DNA of 42,917 bases. Origin: Candidatus Tayloriibacteriota bacterium (GTDB taxonomy: Bacteria; Patescibacteriota; Minisyncoccia; Phycocordibacterales; PALSA-1337). Position numbers and translations under genes: made by a program. Position 1 is the first letter of the stretch; each line of letters starts with the position of its first letter. The DNA is taken from positions 125,124-168,040 of the forward strand of contig PLXZ01000004.1 in the NCBI GenBank assembly GCA_003151615.1. The letters run 5' to 3'. A model generated the notes under the pieces. It had not been told where the DNA came from and did not search any database. It worked only from the letters and a program-made list of their open reading frames with translations. Positions 5,677 to 14,471 of the stretch are shown here, piece after piece.

Positions 5677-8253
5677 TTACCGAGCCGCTAAAAGAGCAGC
5701 TGCTTCTTCGATTGTCATCTTTTCCGGATCGATTTCGCGCGGAATTGAGATAATTTTGAAGCCTTTTTTGAGGAAAGGTCTGTCTGAACCGTTTGCGGAC
5801 GGGCTTGCTTTTTTATACAGCACGATGTCTTTGCCGGTCTTCGGGTGTGGTCCGACGACGCGGACTTTTACCGGAGCGCCTTTGCGGACGATTTTCGGCT
5901 GGGCGAGGATTTCGAGCGCGCGGGCGAGTGTGACAGTGTAAACATCATCGGGAGTTTTGAGCGATCTGAAGTCGCTGTCGTGCACAATATATGGACCGAA
6001 GCGTCCGGCTGAAGCCGTAATCGGTTTGCCGTCAGCGGGATGGTTGCCGAGAACGCGCGGGATGCTGAGGTAGCGGAGTGCGTCTTCAACAGTGATTTTT
6101 GAAAGGTCAACGCCGCGGGGAATCGACGACATTTTTGGTTTTGCGGCGACCGCTGGGACCGGAGCTACCGCGGGCACAGCCGGTTCAAGTGCCGGAGCAA
6201 CTTCAATTGCCGCGTCCGCTTTTGTTTTCTTTTTTGAGTCTTTGGCAACCTTTGGTTTTTTCGGAGCTTTCGCTTTTTTTACCTTTTTCTCCTTCGGCAC
6301 CTTCTCTCCAAGCTGGACATAGGGGCCGAAACGCCCGACGAGGACGTAAATGGGAAGGCCGGTCGTCGGATCCATGCCAATCGGCGTACCTTTTTTGATT
6401 TCAGTTTCGTCGATCATGAGCGCGCCGTTGCAGTCGGGATATCGCGAGCAGGAGAGGAATTTGCCGCCGCGACCGAGCTTGATGATCATCGATGAGCCAC
6501 AAATCGGACACTTATATTTCGCGTCCGCGTCGCCGAGCGTCGTGATTTTCGCGGTTTTTTCGCGGTTTTTTATTTCGCGGGCGAAGGGGATGTAGAACTC
6601 ACGGAGCGTTTTTTCGTATTCGCGCTTGCCGAGGGCAATGTCGTCGAGTTCGTCCTCCATTTCGGCAGTGAACGAGTCATTTATATAGTCCATAAAGTTT
6701 TCTTCAAGGAAAGTCGAGACGACATCGCCGGTGTCGGTTGGCTTGAGGGCTCGTGCTTCTTTTTCGACATAGCCGCGTTCTTCAATAGTGCGAATAATGG
6801 ATGCGTATGTTGAAGGACGGCCGATGCCGCGTTTTTCGAGCTCTTTCACCAGGCCGGCTTCGGTATATCGGGGTGGCGGTTGGGTCGCTTTTTCGATGCT
6901 TCGGGCTTCGATGAGGTTCAAATTGTCGTTTGCATTGATTTTTGGAAGTTCAACATCGTCGCCGCGCGCCTCCGGGTCAGCCGCCAACCAGCCATCGAAA
7001 ATGATGCGCGAGCCGTTTGCGACGAAGTCGGGGATGGTCGTGGATGTGCCGCCAGTTTTTTCGCTGATTTTCTCCTTGGCTTTCACATTTGCAATGATTC
7101 GAGTGCGCAATGTTTTTGCGTCGGCCATTTGCGAGGCAAGAGTGCGTTGCCAAATGAGGCGATACAGTTTTTTCTGTTCGTCATTTGCGCCCGCATTTGC
7201 GACGGTCAAATTTGTCGGACGGATGCCTTCGTGCGCTTCCTGAGCGTTCTTGCTTTTTGCGGAATAGGTGCGAAACTGATGATATTTTTTGCCGTAGTCG
7301 TTTTCAATCACGTTTGCAATCTGCGCGAGGGCGACTTTGCTCAAATTCGTGCTGTCGGTTCGCATGTAGGTGATGAGACCGGCTTCATAGAGGCGTTGTG
7401 CGACGGACATGGTTCGTGAAGGAGCAAAACCGAGACGCGAAGACGCCGTCTGCTGAAGGGTTGAAGTAATGAAGGGAGCTTTTGGCGCGCGAGCCACTTC
7501 GGTTTCGTCGACTGACACGACATGCCAGTCATTTTTTCGGCTGATTGCCAAAATTTCCTCGACTTTTGCGAAGTCGGTTGGTTCATCGGTGCAGGTGAAA
7601 GTTGTTTTTGCCGACGCTCCATTTTTCGTACCCGTTTTTCCATCCGCTGAAAGATCAGCTTCGATGACCCAGAATTTATGCGAAATAAAGGCGCGTATTT
7701 CGCGCTCGCGCTCCATGACGATGCGGAGGGCGGGGGATTGGACGCGGCCGGCGGACAAACCGTAGCGGACTTTTTTCCAAATGAGACCCGACAAATCATA
7801 GCCGACGAGACGGTCCAAAACGCGGCGGGCTTCCTGGGCGCGGCGCAAGTTTTCGTCGATTTCACGGGGGTGTTGAATCGCTTCCAAAATCGCATCTTTG
7901 GTAATTTCGTGGAAAACCACACGCTGTGGCGCGGGGAGACCATTTTTTTTGTCGTTCAAACCGACGGCTTCGGCAATGTGCCACGCAATAGCTTCACCTT
8001 CGCGGTCGGGGTCGGTTGCGAGAATGATTTCATCGGCCTGCGCGGCGAGCGTTCGGATTTCGTCGACGACACCCTCTTTGCCCGGGCTGATTTCGTAATG
8101 CGGCACGAAGCCCGCAGCGATGTCGATCGCCTTTTTGTTGCTTTTCGGAAGATCGCGGATATGGCCGACGGAAGCGACGACGCGATATTTTCCGTCAAGA
8201 TATTTTGAAATTGTTTTGGCTTTTGCCGGCGACTCGACGATGAGTAGTTTCAT
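5677..8253 (-). CDS. topA: DNA topoisomerase I (type IA)
   Basis: 858 residues. It relaxes negative supercoils by breaking one DNA strand. The Toprim domain opens with LLIVESPAKAKTI and has the DPDREGEAIAWH acidic motif (about residues 81-92). The active-site tyrosine is in LITYMRTDST (Tyr about 296). After the type IA core there is one four-cysteine zinc finger (CPIC...CSRYPDC, about residues 581-612), then two GRFGPY-type C-terminal repeats separated by a Lys/Ala/Pro-rich linker. The start MKLLIVES at 8253 is the family start. The long RNA lies downstream and dprA upstream, both on the same strand. Confidence 0.96.
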   Translation of the reverse strand: MKLLIVESPAKAKTISKYLDGKYRVVASVGHIRDLPKSNKKAIDIAAGFVPHYEISPGKEGVVDEIRTLAAQADEIILATDPDREGEAIAWHIAEAVGLNDKKNGLPAPQRVVFHEITKDAILEAIQHPREIDENLRRAQEARRVLDRLVGYDLSGLIWKKVRYGLSAGRVQSPALRIVMEREREIRAFISHKFWVIEADLSADGKTGTKNGASAKTTFTCTDEPTDFAKVEEILAISRKNDWHVVSVDETEVARAPKAPFITSTLQQTASSRLGFAPSRTMSVAQRLYEAGLITYMRTDSTNLSKVALAQIANVIENDYGKKYHQFRTYSAKSKNAQEAHEGIRPTNLTVANAGANDEQKKLYRLIWQRTLASQMADAKTLRTRIIANVKAKEKISEKTGGTSTTIPDFVANGSRIIFDGWLAADPEARGDDVELPKINANDNLNLIEARSIEKATQPPPRYTEAGLVKELEKRGIGRPSTYASIIRTIEERGYVEKEARALKPTDTGDVVSTFLEENFMDYINDSFTAEMEDELDDIALGKREYEKTLREFYIPFAREIKNREKTAKITTLGDADAKYKCPICGSSMIIKLGRGGKFLSCSRYPDCNGALMIDETEIKKGTPIGMDPTTGLPIYVLVGRFGPYVQLGEKVPKEKKVKKAKAPKKPKVAKDSKKKTKADAAIEVAPALEPAVPAVAPVPAVAAKPKMSSIPRGVDLSKITVEDALRYLSIPRVLGNHPADGKPITASAGRFGPYIVHDSDFRSLKTPDDVYTVTLARALEILAQPKIVRKGAPVKVRVVGPHPKTGKDIVLYKKASPSANGSDRPFLKKGFKIISIPREIDPEKMTIEEAAALLAAR

Positions 8254-8346
8254 ATTTATGGTTTCGCTTTTTTGTGCGTTGCGCTAAGTATTACACGGAA
8301 TCAAAAAATTATGCAAATAATGCGGATAATTTTCGCCCATTTTTTG

Positions 8347-9291
8347 TCATCCACGCACAATTTTAATAATTCCGTTTTCCTCGGTGACGAGGCCGTTCAT
8401 TTCCATGATCGAAAGCGTCACCAAAATTTCCGAAACGTTTGACGGGCCGATTCTCGACCGTTCGCGTATCAGGCCGTCTTTATGAAGTTTGCCTCCGCTT
8501 TCGAGGATAATTTTATACAGTGTTTTTTCCTCTTCGGTTTCGCCGCGGATATTTTTGGTGTTTTCGAACAATCCGCCCTGATTTGCCGGATTTTCATCCC
8601 GTACTTTTATTCCCAATTGATGCAGTATATCCTTGCTGCTTCGGATAATTGCGGCGCCATCTTTGATGAGTTTATGCGGACCAGCGGACAACGGCGAGAA
8701 AATTTCTCCGGGCACTGCAAATGTGTCGCGGTTGTATTGATTTGCGTATTTTGAAGTGATGAGCGTGCCGGACGGTCGTTTTGCTTCGATCACCAATGTC
8801 GCATGGGAAATGCCCGCCATCAAACGGTTGCGCTGTTCGAAACACCACGGAGTGGCCTGCATGTCATTTTCAAATTCAGACAACAATGTACCGCCCGCAT
8901 CCAAAATGCGTTTCGCCAGGCGGACATTCCGCGGGGGATACAGAACTTCCGGATTTAGACCTGAACCCGGAAAGGCAATTGTAGGTATGCGCGCAGACAA
9001 AGCCGCTTCGTGAGCAACTGCATCAAGGCCGAGGGCAAGTCCCGATACGATACATATATTGTATCCCGCCAGTCCCGCGATGAGGGTCTCGCAGGCTTCG
9101 CGTCCATATACCGAATGCTTGCGTGCACCGACTACACAGAGGAATTTTGTTTCATTGTTCATAACCGTTCCGTCCGCGAATCGTGGAGGCCATGGGCCGC
9201 GGCGGAACAAACGTTTGGGCGGGTCATTGATATGCCGCAACAGCAGAGGCCAATCCGTGTCCTCCGGCGTCATTGTTTTAATTTCTTTCAT
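8347..9291 (-). CDS. dprA: DNA-processing protein DprA
   Basis: 314 residues. DprA loads RecA on incoming single-stranded DNA during natural transformation. The Rossmann-like core shows VVGARKHSVYGREA, the IVSGLALGLDAVAHEAAL motif, AFPGSGL and LLSEFENDMQATPWCFEQRNRLMAGIS. A C-terminal winged-helix domain (EEEKTLYKIIL to the end) is present, as in DprA_WH proteins. The frame stays open to 9858, but that part is antisense to serS and has no homology; MKEIKTMTPED at 9291 is the real start and follows a -10 box by 6 bases. The presence of dprA fits the competence seen in many CPR genomes. Confidence 0.93.
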   Translation of the reverse strand: MKEIKTMTPEDTDWPLLLRHINDPPKRLFRRGPWPPRFADGTVMNNETKFLCVVGARKHSVYGREACETLIAGLAGYNICIVSGLALGLDAVAHEAALSARIPTIAFPGSGLNPEVLYPPRNVRLAKRILDAGGTLLSEFENDMQATPWCFEQRNRLMAGISHATLVIEAKRPSGTLITSKYANQYNRDTFAVPGEIFSPLSAGPHKLIKDGAAIIRSSKDILHQLGIKVRDENPANQGGLFENTKNIRGETEEEKTLYKIILESGGKLHKDGLIRERSRIGPSNVSEILVTLSIMEMNGLVTEENGIIKIVRG

Positions 9292-9297
9292 ACGTAT

Positions 9298-9303
9298 ACT
9301 ATA
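9298..9303 (-). promoter_or_regulatory. -10 box of dprA
   Basis: TATAGT on the minus strand, exactly 6 bases before the dprA ATG, predicting transcription from the A of the start codon. Confidence 0.5.
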
Positions 9304-9343
9304 CGGATTCGTTATGAAGGAACGATGAAGAAAGAATAAAGTT

Positions 9344-9372
9344 TTGATAAAAGTGGGGATAACTGATATGAT
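9344..9372 (+). promoter_or_regulatory. Promoter of serS
   Basis: TTGATA (9344-9349), 17-base spacer, TATGAT (9367-9372) with an extended TG. Predicted leader about 28 bases, with no Shine-Dalgarno sequence before the ATG. Confidence 0.65.
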
Positions 9373-9406
9373 AAAAGCCACAAAGACACGCGGACAAAAA
9401 ACATAA

Positions 9407-10690
9407 ATGCTCGACATCAAATTCATTCGGGAAAATAAAGACATTGTGGCGGCGGGCGCGAAGAAAAAGCACGTCGTTTTTGACGTTGAGGAACTTTTGA
9501 AAGTTGACGACGAACGCCGCACGGTTTTAGCTTCGATTGAAAAGAAGCGCGCCGACCAAAACGCCGCGAACGACAAAGTGGCTTCGGCGAAAACTCCGGA
9601 AGACCGCGCAAAAACAATTGCGGAAATGAAACTGCTGAAAGCTGAAGTCGAAAAAGAGGACACAGTCCTAAAGGAATTGATGAAAAAGTGGCAGGCGCTC
9701 ATGCTGCAGGTTCCGAATATTCCCGACATCTCTGTTCCGGACGGCGCAACTGATGCCGAAAATAAGGAAATAAAAGTCTGGGGCGAGAAGCCGAATTTTG
9801 CCGCGGCAAATCCCGCATTTGAAGCAAAAGACCATGTACAGCTCATGACCGCCCTCAAAATGGTGGATTTCGAACGCGGTTCAAAAGTCCACGGCTTCCG
9901 CGGATATTTTCTGACCGGCGACGGTGTGCGCCTTTGTTTTGCCGTCTGGAACTACGCCCTCGATTTTTTCTCGAAAAAAGGCTTCATGCCGATTATGCCG
10001 CCGACTATTGTGCGAAAGGCGAATCTCTATGGAACGGCCCATTTGCCCGGCGATGTCGAAGATTATTATATGACGCAGGACGGGGACGCTCTCGCGGGCA
10101 CCGCCGAAGTTCCGGTCATGGGTTTTCATTCGGAAGAAATTCTTGACGCCGCGTCTCTTCCGATAAAATATCTCGGTTTTTCTCCATGCTATCGACGTGA
10201 AGCGGGTGCGCACGGCAAGGACGTCCGCGGCCTCATCCGTGTGCATGAATTTTATAAATTCGAGCAGGTCATTTTGTCCGAAGCAAGCCACGAAACTTCG
10301 GTCAAGCTTCACGATGAATTGAATCGCAACACCGAAGAATTCATCGAATCTCTCGGAATTCCGTATCATACTGTCATTAATTGCGGAGGCGATCTCGGTC
10401 TCGGCCAGGTGAAAAAATACGACATCGAATTGTGGGTTCCGAAAGAGGGTAAGTACCGCGAAATTTCATCTGCTTCATATTTCCATGATTTCCAGACCCG
10501 CCGTTTCAATACTCGGTATAAGGACGCCGAAGGCAAGCTCCGTTATGCCCATTCTCTTAATTGTACGGCCATTCCGACGCCGCGAATCCTGGTTTCTCTC
10601 GTTGAAAATTTCCAGCAGGCCGACGGCTCAATAAAAATCCCCGAAGCTCTCCAGAAATACATGGGCAAGGATGTGATTAAAGCCGAGTAA
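9407..10690 (+). CDS. serS: Serine-tRNA ligase
   Basis: 427 residues, the normal bacterial length. Residues ~1-110 form the tRNA-binding coiled-coil arm (MLDIKFIRENKDIV, then charged heptads). The class II catalytic core has motif 2 (CYRREAGAHGKDVRGLIRVH followed by EFYKFEQ) and motif 3 with the serine-specific EISSASYFHDFQTRR. The C-terminal IPTPRILVSLVENFQQADGSI is the conserved family end. It has its own promoter and is followed after 24 bases by the 566-aa repeat protein, which has a separate -10 box. Confidence 0.97.
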   Translation: MLDIKFIRENKDIVAAGAKKKHVVFDVEELLKVDDERRTVLASIEKKRADQNAANDKVASAKTPEDRAKTIAEMKLLKAEVEKEDTVLKELMKKWQALMLQVPNIPDISVPDGATDAENKEIKVWGEKPNFAAANPAFEAKDHVQLMTALKMVDFERGSKVHGFRGYFLTGDGVRLCFAVWNYALDFFSKKGFMPIMPPTIVRKANLYGTAHLPGDVEDYYMTQDGDALAGTAEVPVMGFHSEEILDAASLPIKYLGFSPCYRREAGAHGKDVRGLIRVHEFYKFEQVILSEASHETSVKLHDELNRNTEEFIESLGIPYHTVINCGGDLGLGQVKKYDIELWVPKEGKYREISSASYFHDFQTRRFNTRYKDAEGKLRYAHSLNCTAIPTPRILVSLVENFQQADGSIKIPEALQKYMGKDVIKAE

Positions 10691-10696
10691 ATTTCG

Positions 10697-10705
10697 TGCT
10701 ACGAT
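10697..10705 (+). promoter_or_regulatory. Extended -10 promoter
   Basis: TGCTACGAT, ending 9 bases before the ATG at 10715 in the short gap after serS. Confidence 0.45.
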
Positions 10706-10714
10706 TGTAGTGAT

Positions 10715-12415
10715 ATGGAGACATTCGCTGAAAATGCTATTCAAGATGCAAAGATAAAAGCAGAAACAATTCCGCGACCTCCGGCTGATTATCTCGACCG
10801 CGATCCGCGTTTGGAAGAAATACGAAATGAACTCATCTCGAAATGGGAGGAAAAAAATGGCGAAGGAATTCTTTCTTTTCAAGGCCAAAATTATTTGATG
10901 GGGGATGTACGGAGCAGTAATCCGGTTAATATTGAGCAGCGTGCCGTAAAAAAATTTCAAGAAACGTTTCCGGAGGAAGCAAAGATATATGCAGAACGGG
11001 AGAAAACGAGAGTTTATGAGAAACCGACCGACGATCCGGCGTACAAAGAAGCAGAAAAGGAAATTACGCGACGTGCAAATACTGACAGTCAGCTTATTGG
11101 TGGTTCAAAATTGCCCGCGGCTGAGTATCGCGACTTGAGTGACAGAATCAGAAATCGCGAGACGCGCCGCGGATGGTCAAGCTTCGCCTTTCAGTATCCG
11201 GAAAAAGCGGCCGTATACGCCGCACAGAATGAATTTTTGGCCCGCGATTTAGCGTTGCGTGAAGAGCAGAAAGAAAAAAAGAAGCAAGAGACGGAAAGGC
11301 AAACTGAAAAACCCGAACAACGGCTAGACGAAGAAACTGCTGGACAAAATCCCGGAATCCGGCAAAAGAGCGACGAAGAACGTCTCCGTGAGGTTCGAAA
11401 TCATTTGGCTTTACACAGTGAAGGAGAACCAAAAAAACAGGAATCGGCGAATGATACGGTAGACTGGAAATCTTTTGGCGGCCGGCAGATTGTTATGTTT
11501 AACAACGAGTCGATTCATCGTTACCCGGAACGGGACAAAGACGTAACTTCTGTTCGTGAAGCAGTCACCGAAGAAACTCTTCGCCGCGTCGCAGAAGATA
11601 AAACTCCGGGAAGGGATTTGGCTGATAAGTTTCGAGATACATATCGAGCCGTCAACGCGGAAAAATGGCAAGCGTTTGTTGACAAGTATCCGCAAAAAGC
11701 GAAGGAGTATCAGGGCTATTATAAGGAAATTCGCGATATATTAAATCCTTCGCAAGAACGAGAAACTGAGCAACAAACTGTTCCTGAACAATCGGAAACC
11801 GTTGCGACGCCCGAAGAAATTAAACCGGAGATCGAAGACGAACTATTGTCCAAAGAAGACGTCATTTCGGAATATCTCGCGTATCAAGACGCGCCTGAAT
11901 CGGATGAAATGACGGCAGATGAGAAAAAGACCATGCTGGGATGGTCGATGAAAAATGAGAGCGCGGGCCGTTATGCGGAATCACTTCAGGAAGTATTCGA
12001 AGAATATCCGCGAAAATCGGTGGAAGGTTTAGCGTATCGCATGGTTTCCGAAGCGAAGGATATTTTGAAAAGACTTGGTGTTTCGCAGAGCAAATACATC
12101 GACAGCACGACGTGGGCAATGTGGGATATCGGCAAGCAATTTTATTATGTCGGTCATCCGAAGGAATCAAACGAAAAATATGACATTGCCGATCCGTTCC
12201 AGTCTCCGGAAAAAATTACGGAAATGATTAATCGTCAGGTTGGATGGGAGGTATATCGCGCGAAGGAAACGGGTTTCGCCGAGAAATTTAAAAAACATCC
12301 GCTCTACAAAAAGCTGGAGGAATATTTAAATATGGCCGCGAAAAACAAAGGCACATTGAGTTCAAAGGATTTGACCGATTTAGGAGGGCTTACCCGAGAA
12401 ATTTTGAAAGAATAA
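10715..12415 (+). CDS. Hypothetical 566-aa charged repeat protein
   Basis: No family is recognised. The protein is hydrophilic, rich in Glu, Lys, Arg and Gln, with no signal peptide or membrane segment. A degenerate unit recurs four times: an aromatic residue, 5-6 residues, [F/Y]P-x-K/E-A, then a Tyr-containing helix. The copies are near residues 79-94 (FQETFPEEAKIYAE), 154-170 (WSSFAFQYPEKAAVYAA), 318-334 (WQAFVDKYPQKAKEYQG) and 425-440 (QEVFEEYPRKSVEGLA). Linkers at 180-245 and 345-380 are probably disordered. The C-terminal third (from ~455) is more ordered, with several Trp and Tyr. It is probably cytoplasmic; its role is unknown. Confidence 0.8.
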   Translation: METFAENAIQDAKIKAETIPRPPADYLDRDPRLEEIRNELISKWEEKNGEGILSFQGQNYLMGDVRSSNPVNIEQRAVKKFQETFPEEAKIYAEREKTRVYEKPTDDPAYKEAEKEITRRANTDSQLIGGSKLPAAEYRDLSDRIRNRETRRGWSSFAFQYPEKAAVYAAQNEFLARDLALREEQKEKKKQETERQTEKPEQRLDEETAGQNPGIRQKSDEERLREVRNHLALHSEGEPKKQESANDTVDWKSFGGRQIVMFNNESIHRYPERDKDVTSVREAVTEETLRRVAEDKTPGRDLADKFRDTYRAVNAEKWQAFVDKYPQKAKEYQGYYKEIRDILNPSQERETEQQTVPEQSETVATPEEIKPEIEDELLSKEDVISEYLAYQDAPESDEMTADEKKTMLGWSMKNESAGRYAESLQEVFEEYPRKSVEGLAYRMVSEAKDILKRLGVSQSKYIDSTTWAMWDIGKQFYYVGHPKESNEKYDIADPFQSPEKITEMINRQVGWEVYRAKETGFAEKFKKHPLYKKLEEYLNMAAKNKGTLSSKDLTDLGGLTREILKE

Positions 12416-12420
12416 AGTCA

Positions 12421-12429
12421 TGATAGAAT
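12421..12429 (+). promoter_or_regulatory. Extended -10 promoter of the ftsQ-like gene
   Basis: TGATAGAAT, ending 8 bases before the ATG at 12438. Confidence 0.45.
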
Positions 12430-12437
12430 AGTGTCAA

Positions 12438-13379
12438 ATGGCATTAGTGCGGCGCAGAGGAACAATACAGTCCGAAACATTTGCAAGGAAGCGGCGGAAG
12501 AAATTGATTTTCGCCGGAATTTTGTTTTTGGTTGCGATCGCTTCGGTTTGCACGACGGTGTATTTTTTTTTCAACACCCAATTCGTTCAGATTAAATTGG
12601 TCGAAGTTTCCGGACCGGTCGGCATAAACGGGGGAGTTTTGTCATTGGTTCCGGCGGATGCCGTGCAAGCGGATATTGAAAAAGACCTCGCCGGCAACTG
12701 GCTGCTCCATCTCGTTTCAAAAAATACCCTCTTTTTCTATCCGAAAAATAAGATTCGCGCCGAGTTGATGAAAAAATATCCGGCGATTGCCGCGATTGAT
12801 TTCGGTTCAAGCGGCGGTTTTCTGGGTTTCGGCAATAATATTGTTTTGCGCCTCCTCATAACCGAACGATCGCCGTTTGCGCTGGCATGCGCCAAAGATT
12901 CGATCAGTAATTTTCTGCAATCGTGTTTTTACATTGACAGTTCCGGCTTCGTTTATGCCCCGGCCGCGCAATTTTCGCCCGGCGTGTATGTCGATTATGA
13001 AATATCACCACAATCCGCATCGAGTTCGTCCGCGGCAACTCCTGGAAAGTTTATTGCCGACGAAACTTCCTTTAATGCCGCGAAGCAAATTGTCGGTTTT
13101 GTTTCCGGTATGGGTCTGGATGTGTCCGCCGACAGCATTGGTTCTGACGCTCTTGGTCCGACGAATACTGTCATCATAAATGTCGCGTCTTCGACAGCCT
13201 CCGCCGCTTCAACCACGCTTCTGACAGAAATTTATTTCAATCAGAACGAGCCGCTCGATACGGAACTGCGGTATTTTTCCGAATTCTGGCGCAATCAGCA
13301 GGCGACAACCACGCCACCCAAATTTCAGTACGTCGACATGCGCTACGGAAAGGACATCGTGTATAAAGTATATAAATAA
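12438..13379 (+). CDS. ftsQ: FtsQ/DivIB-like cell-division protein
   Basis: 313 residues. A basic cytoplasmic N-terminus is followed by one membrane helix (KLIFAGILFLVAIASVCTTVYFF, about residues 22-46), a POTRA-like segment (QIKLVEVSGPVG...IRAELMKKYPAIAAIDFG), an LRLLITERSPFALAC strand and an FYIDSSGFVYAPA beta segment. The C-terminal FQYVDMRYGKDIVYK matches the usual FtsQ ending in which the protein contacts FtsB/FtsL. A Ser/Ala/Thr-rich insertion sits near residues 193-205. It is followed after 12 bases by a D,D-carboxypeptidase, so the two form a cell-envelope pair. The symbol is a family-level call. Confidence 0.7.
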   Translation: MALVRRRGTIQSETFARKRRKKLIFAGILFLVAIASVCTTVYFFFNTQFVQIKLVEVSGPVGINGGVLSLVPADAVQADIEKDLAGNWLLHLVSKNTLFFYPKNKIRAELMKKYPAIAAIDFGSSGGFLGFGNNIVLRLLITERSPFALACAKDSISNFLQSCFYIDSSGFVYAPAAQFSPGVYVDYEISPQSASSSSAATPGKFIADETSFNAAKQIVGFVSGMGLDVSADSIGSDALGPTNTVIINVASSTASAASTTLLTEIYFNQNEPLDTELRYFSEFWRNQQATTTPPKFQYVDMRYGKDIVYKVYK

Positions 13380-13391
13380 TAAACGACGCTC

Positions 13392-14471
13392 ATGAAAAAT
13401 ATCCGCAGACAATTATTTTACGCAGTATCCGCAATCCTCGTCGGCATCGCGTGCGCGGCTTTTCTCATATTTCTGGCGAAATCAATTTCGCAGCATCTTT
13501 TTCATCACGCTTCAGCGCAAGCAGTCATCGGAACTGCGGAAAATCCGGCTCTGGCAAAGCCTCTTTCTCCGGCCCAGGAACAGGCTCTGGAAAATCTTGA
13601 CGAGGACGCGGCTTCGTCGACGTCTGTTGTTTCGGCCCACTCAAAACCGCACGTTGTTACCGCAAGCCAGTATCTCGTCATTGATTTGACAGTCGCCACA
13701 ACGACGATATCAACCGTTTCAACTATGCCAAACGGCATCGCGACGACAACGATAACATTTGTTCCGTCGCCATTTGTGCTGGCTGACCGCGCAATCGTTC
13801 AAAAAGACGACAGCAGGGCGGTTCCGATCGCGTCGCTGACAAAATTGGTGACGGCGGTTGTCGCGCAAAATATTCTCGACCAAAATGCGCCGATTGAAAT
13901 TACCAAAAATATTTTAAACACGGACGGCAATACCGCCGGCTTCCAGACGGGTGAAAAATTCAGCGTGCCGGAGATTCTGTATCCGCTTCTCATGGTTTCT
14001 TCAAATGATGCGGCTGAAGCATTGGCGCAAAATGATCCAAAAGGCCGCCCCGACTTCATCCGCCAGATGAATGAATGGGTGCAGTCGATCGGCGCGTACC
14101 ACACGTATTTCGCCGACCCGACCGGCCTGTCGCCGGAAAATGTTTCCGATGCCGGAGATCTTGCCATCATCATGCGCTGGGTATACTTGAACCGTCCCGA
14201 TCTGATTGCGATAACCGACACGAAAGTAAAGGAGTTCCGCATCCACACCTGGACAAATCCGACGCAATTGCTTAACTTGAGCTCATACCTTGGGGGCAAG
14301 AACGGCTACATTCCGCAATCGGGCGAGACAGCCGTGTCATTGTTTCAAGTCGGTCCGAAGCTGTTTGCTGTCGTTGTGTTGGGAAGCACCAACCGCGACC
14401 AGGATATTTTGGAACTGATGCGCGAGGCAACAGGCGTGGCATATATTACATATGAAGACGCAAACAATTAA
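13392..14471 (+). CDS. D-alanyl-D-alanine carboxypeptidase (peptidase S11 family)
   Basis: 359 residues. It trims the terminal D-Ala from peptidoglycan stem peptides. A single N-terminal membrane helix (about residues 9-30) anchors it outside the membrane, followed by a ~100-residue Ser/Thr/Ala-rich linker. The penicillin-binding core has SLTK (Ser148, Lys151), SSN (203-205) and KNG (303-305) in place of the usual KTG. The short length and lack of a clear C-terminal membrane helix differ from classical PBP5. Its end overlaps the dus start by 20 bases, suggesting translational coupling. Confidence 0.87.
   Translation: MKNIRRQLFYAVSAILVGIACAAFLIFLAKSISQHLFHHASAQAVIGTAENPALAKPLSPAQEQALENLDEDAASSTSVVSAHSKPHVVTASQYLVIDLTVATTTISTVSTMPNGIATTTITFVPSPFVLADRAIVQKDDSRAVPIASLTKLVTAVVAQNILDQNAPIEITKNILNTDGNTAGFQTGEKFSVPEILYPLLMVSSNDAAEALAQNDPKGRPDFIRQMNEWVQSIGAYHTYFADPTGLSPENVSDAGDLAIIMRWVYLNRPDLIAITDTKVKEFRIHTWTNPTQLLNLSSYLGGKNGYIPQSGETAVSLFQVGPKLFAVVVLGSTNRDQDILELMREATGVAYITYEDANN

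Noticed and set aside
9292-9858. In-frame 189-residue N-terminal extension of dprA
   Set aside because: It is exactly antisense to serS, has Ser/Phe-rich low-information sequence, and DprA homology begins at 9291 just after a -10 box.
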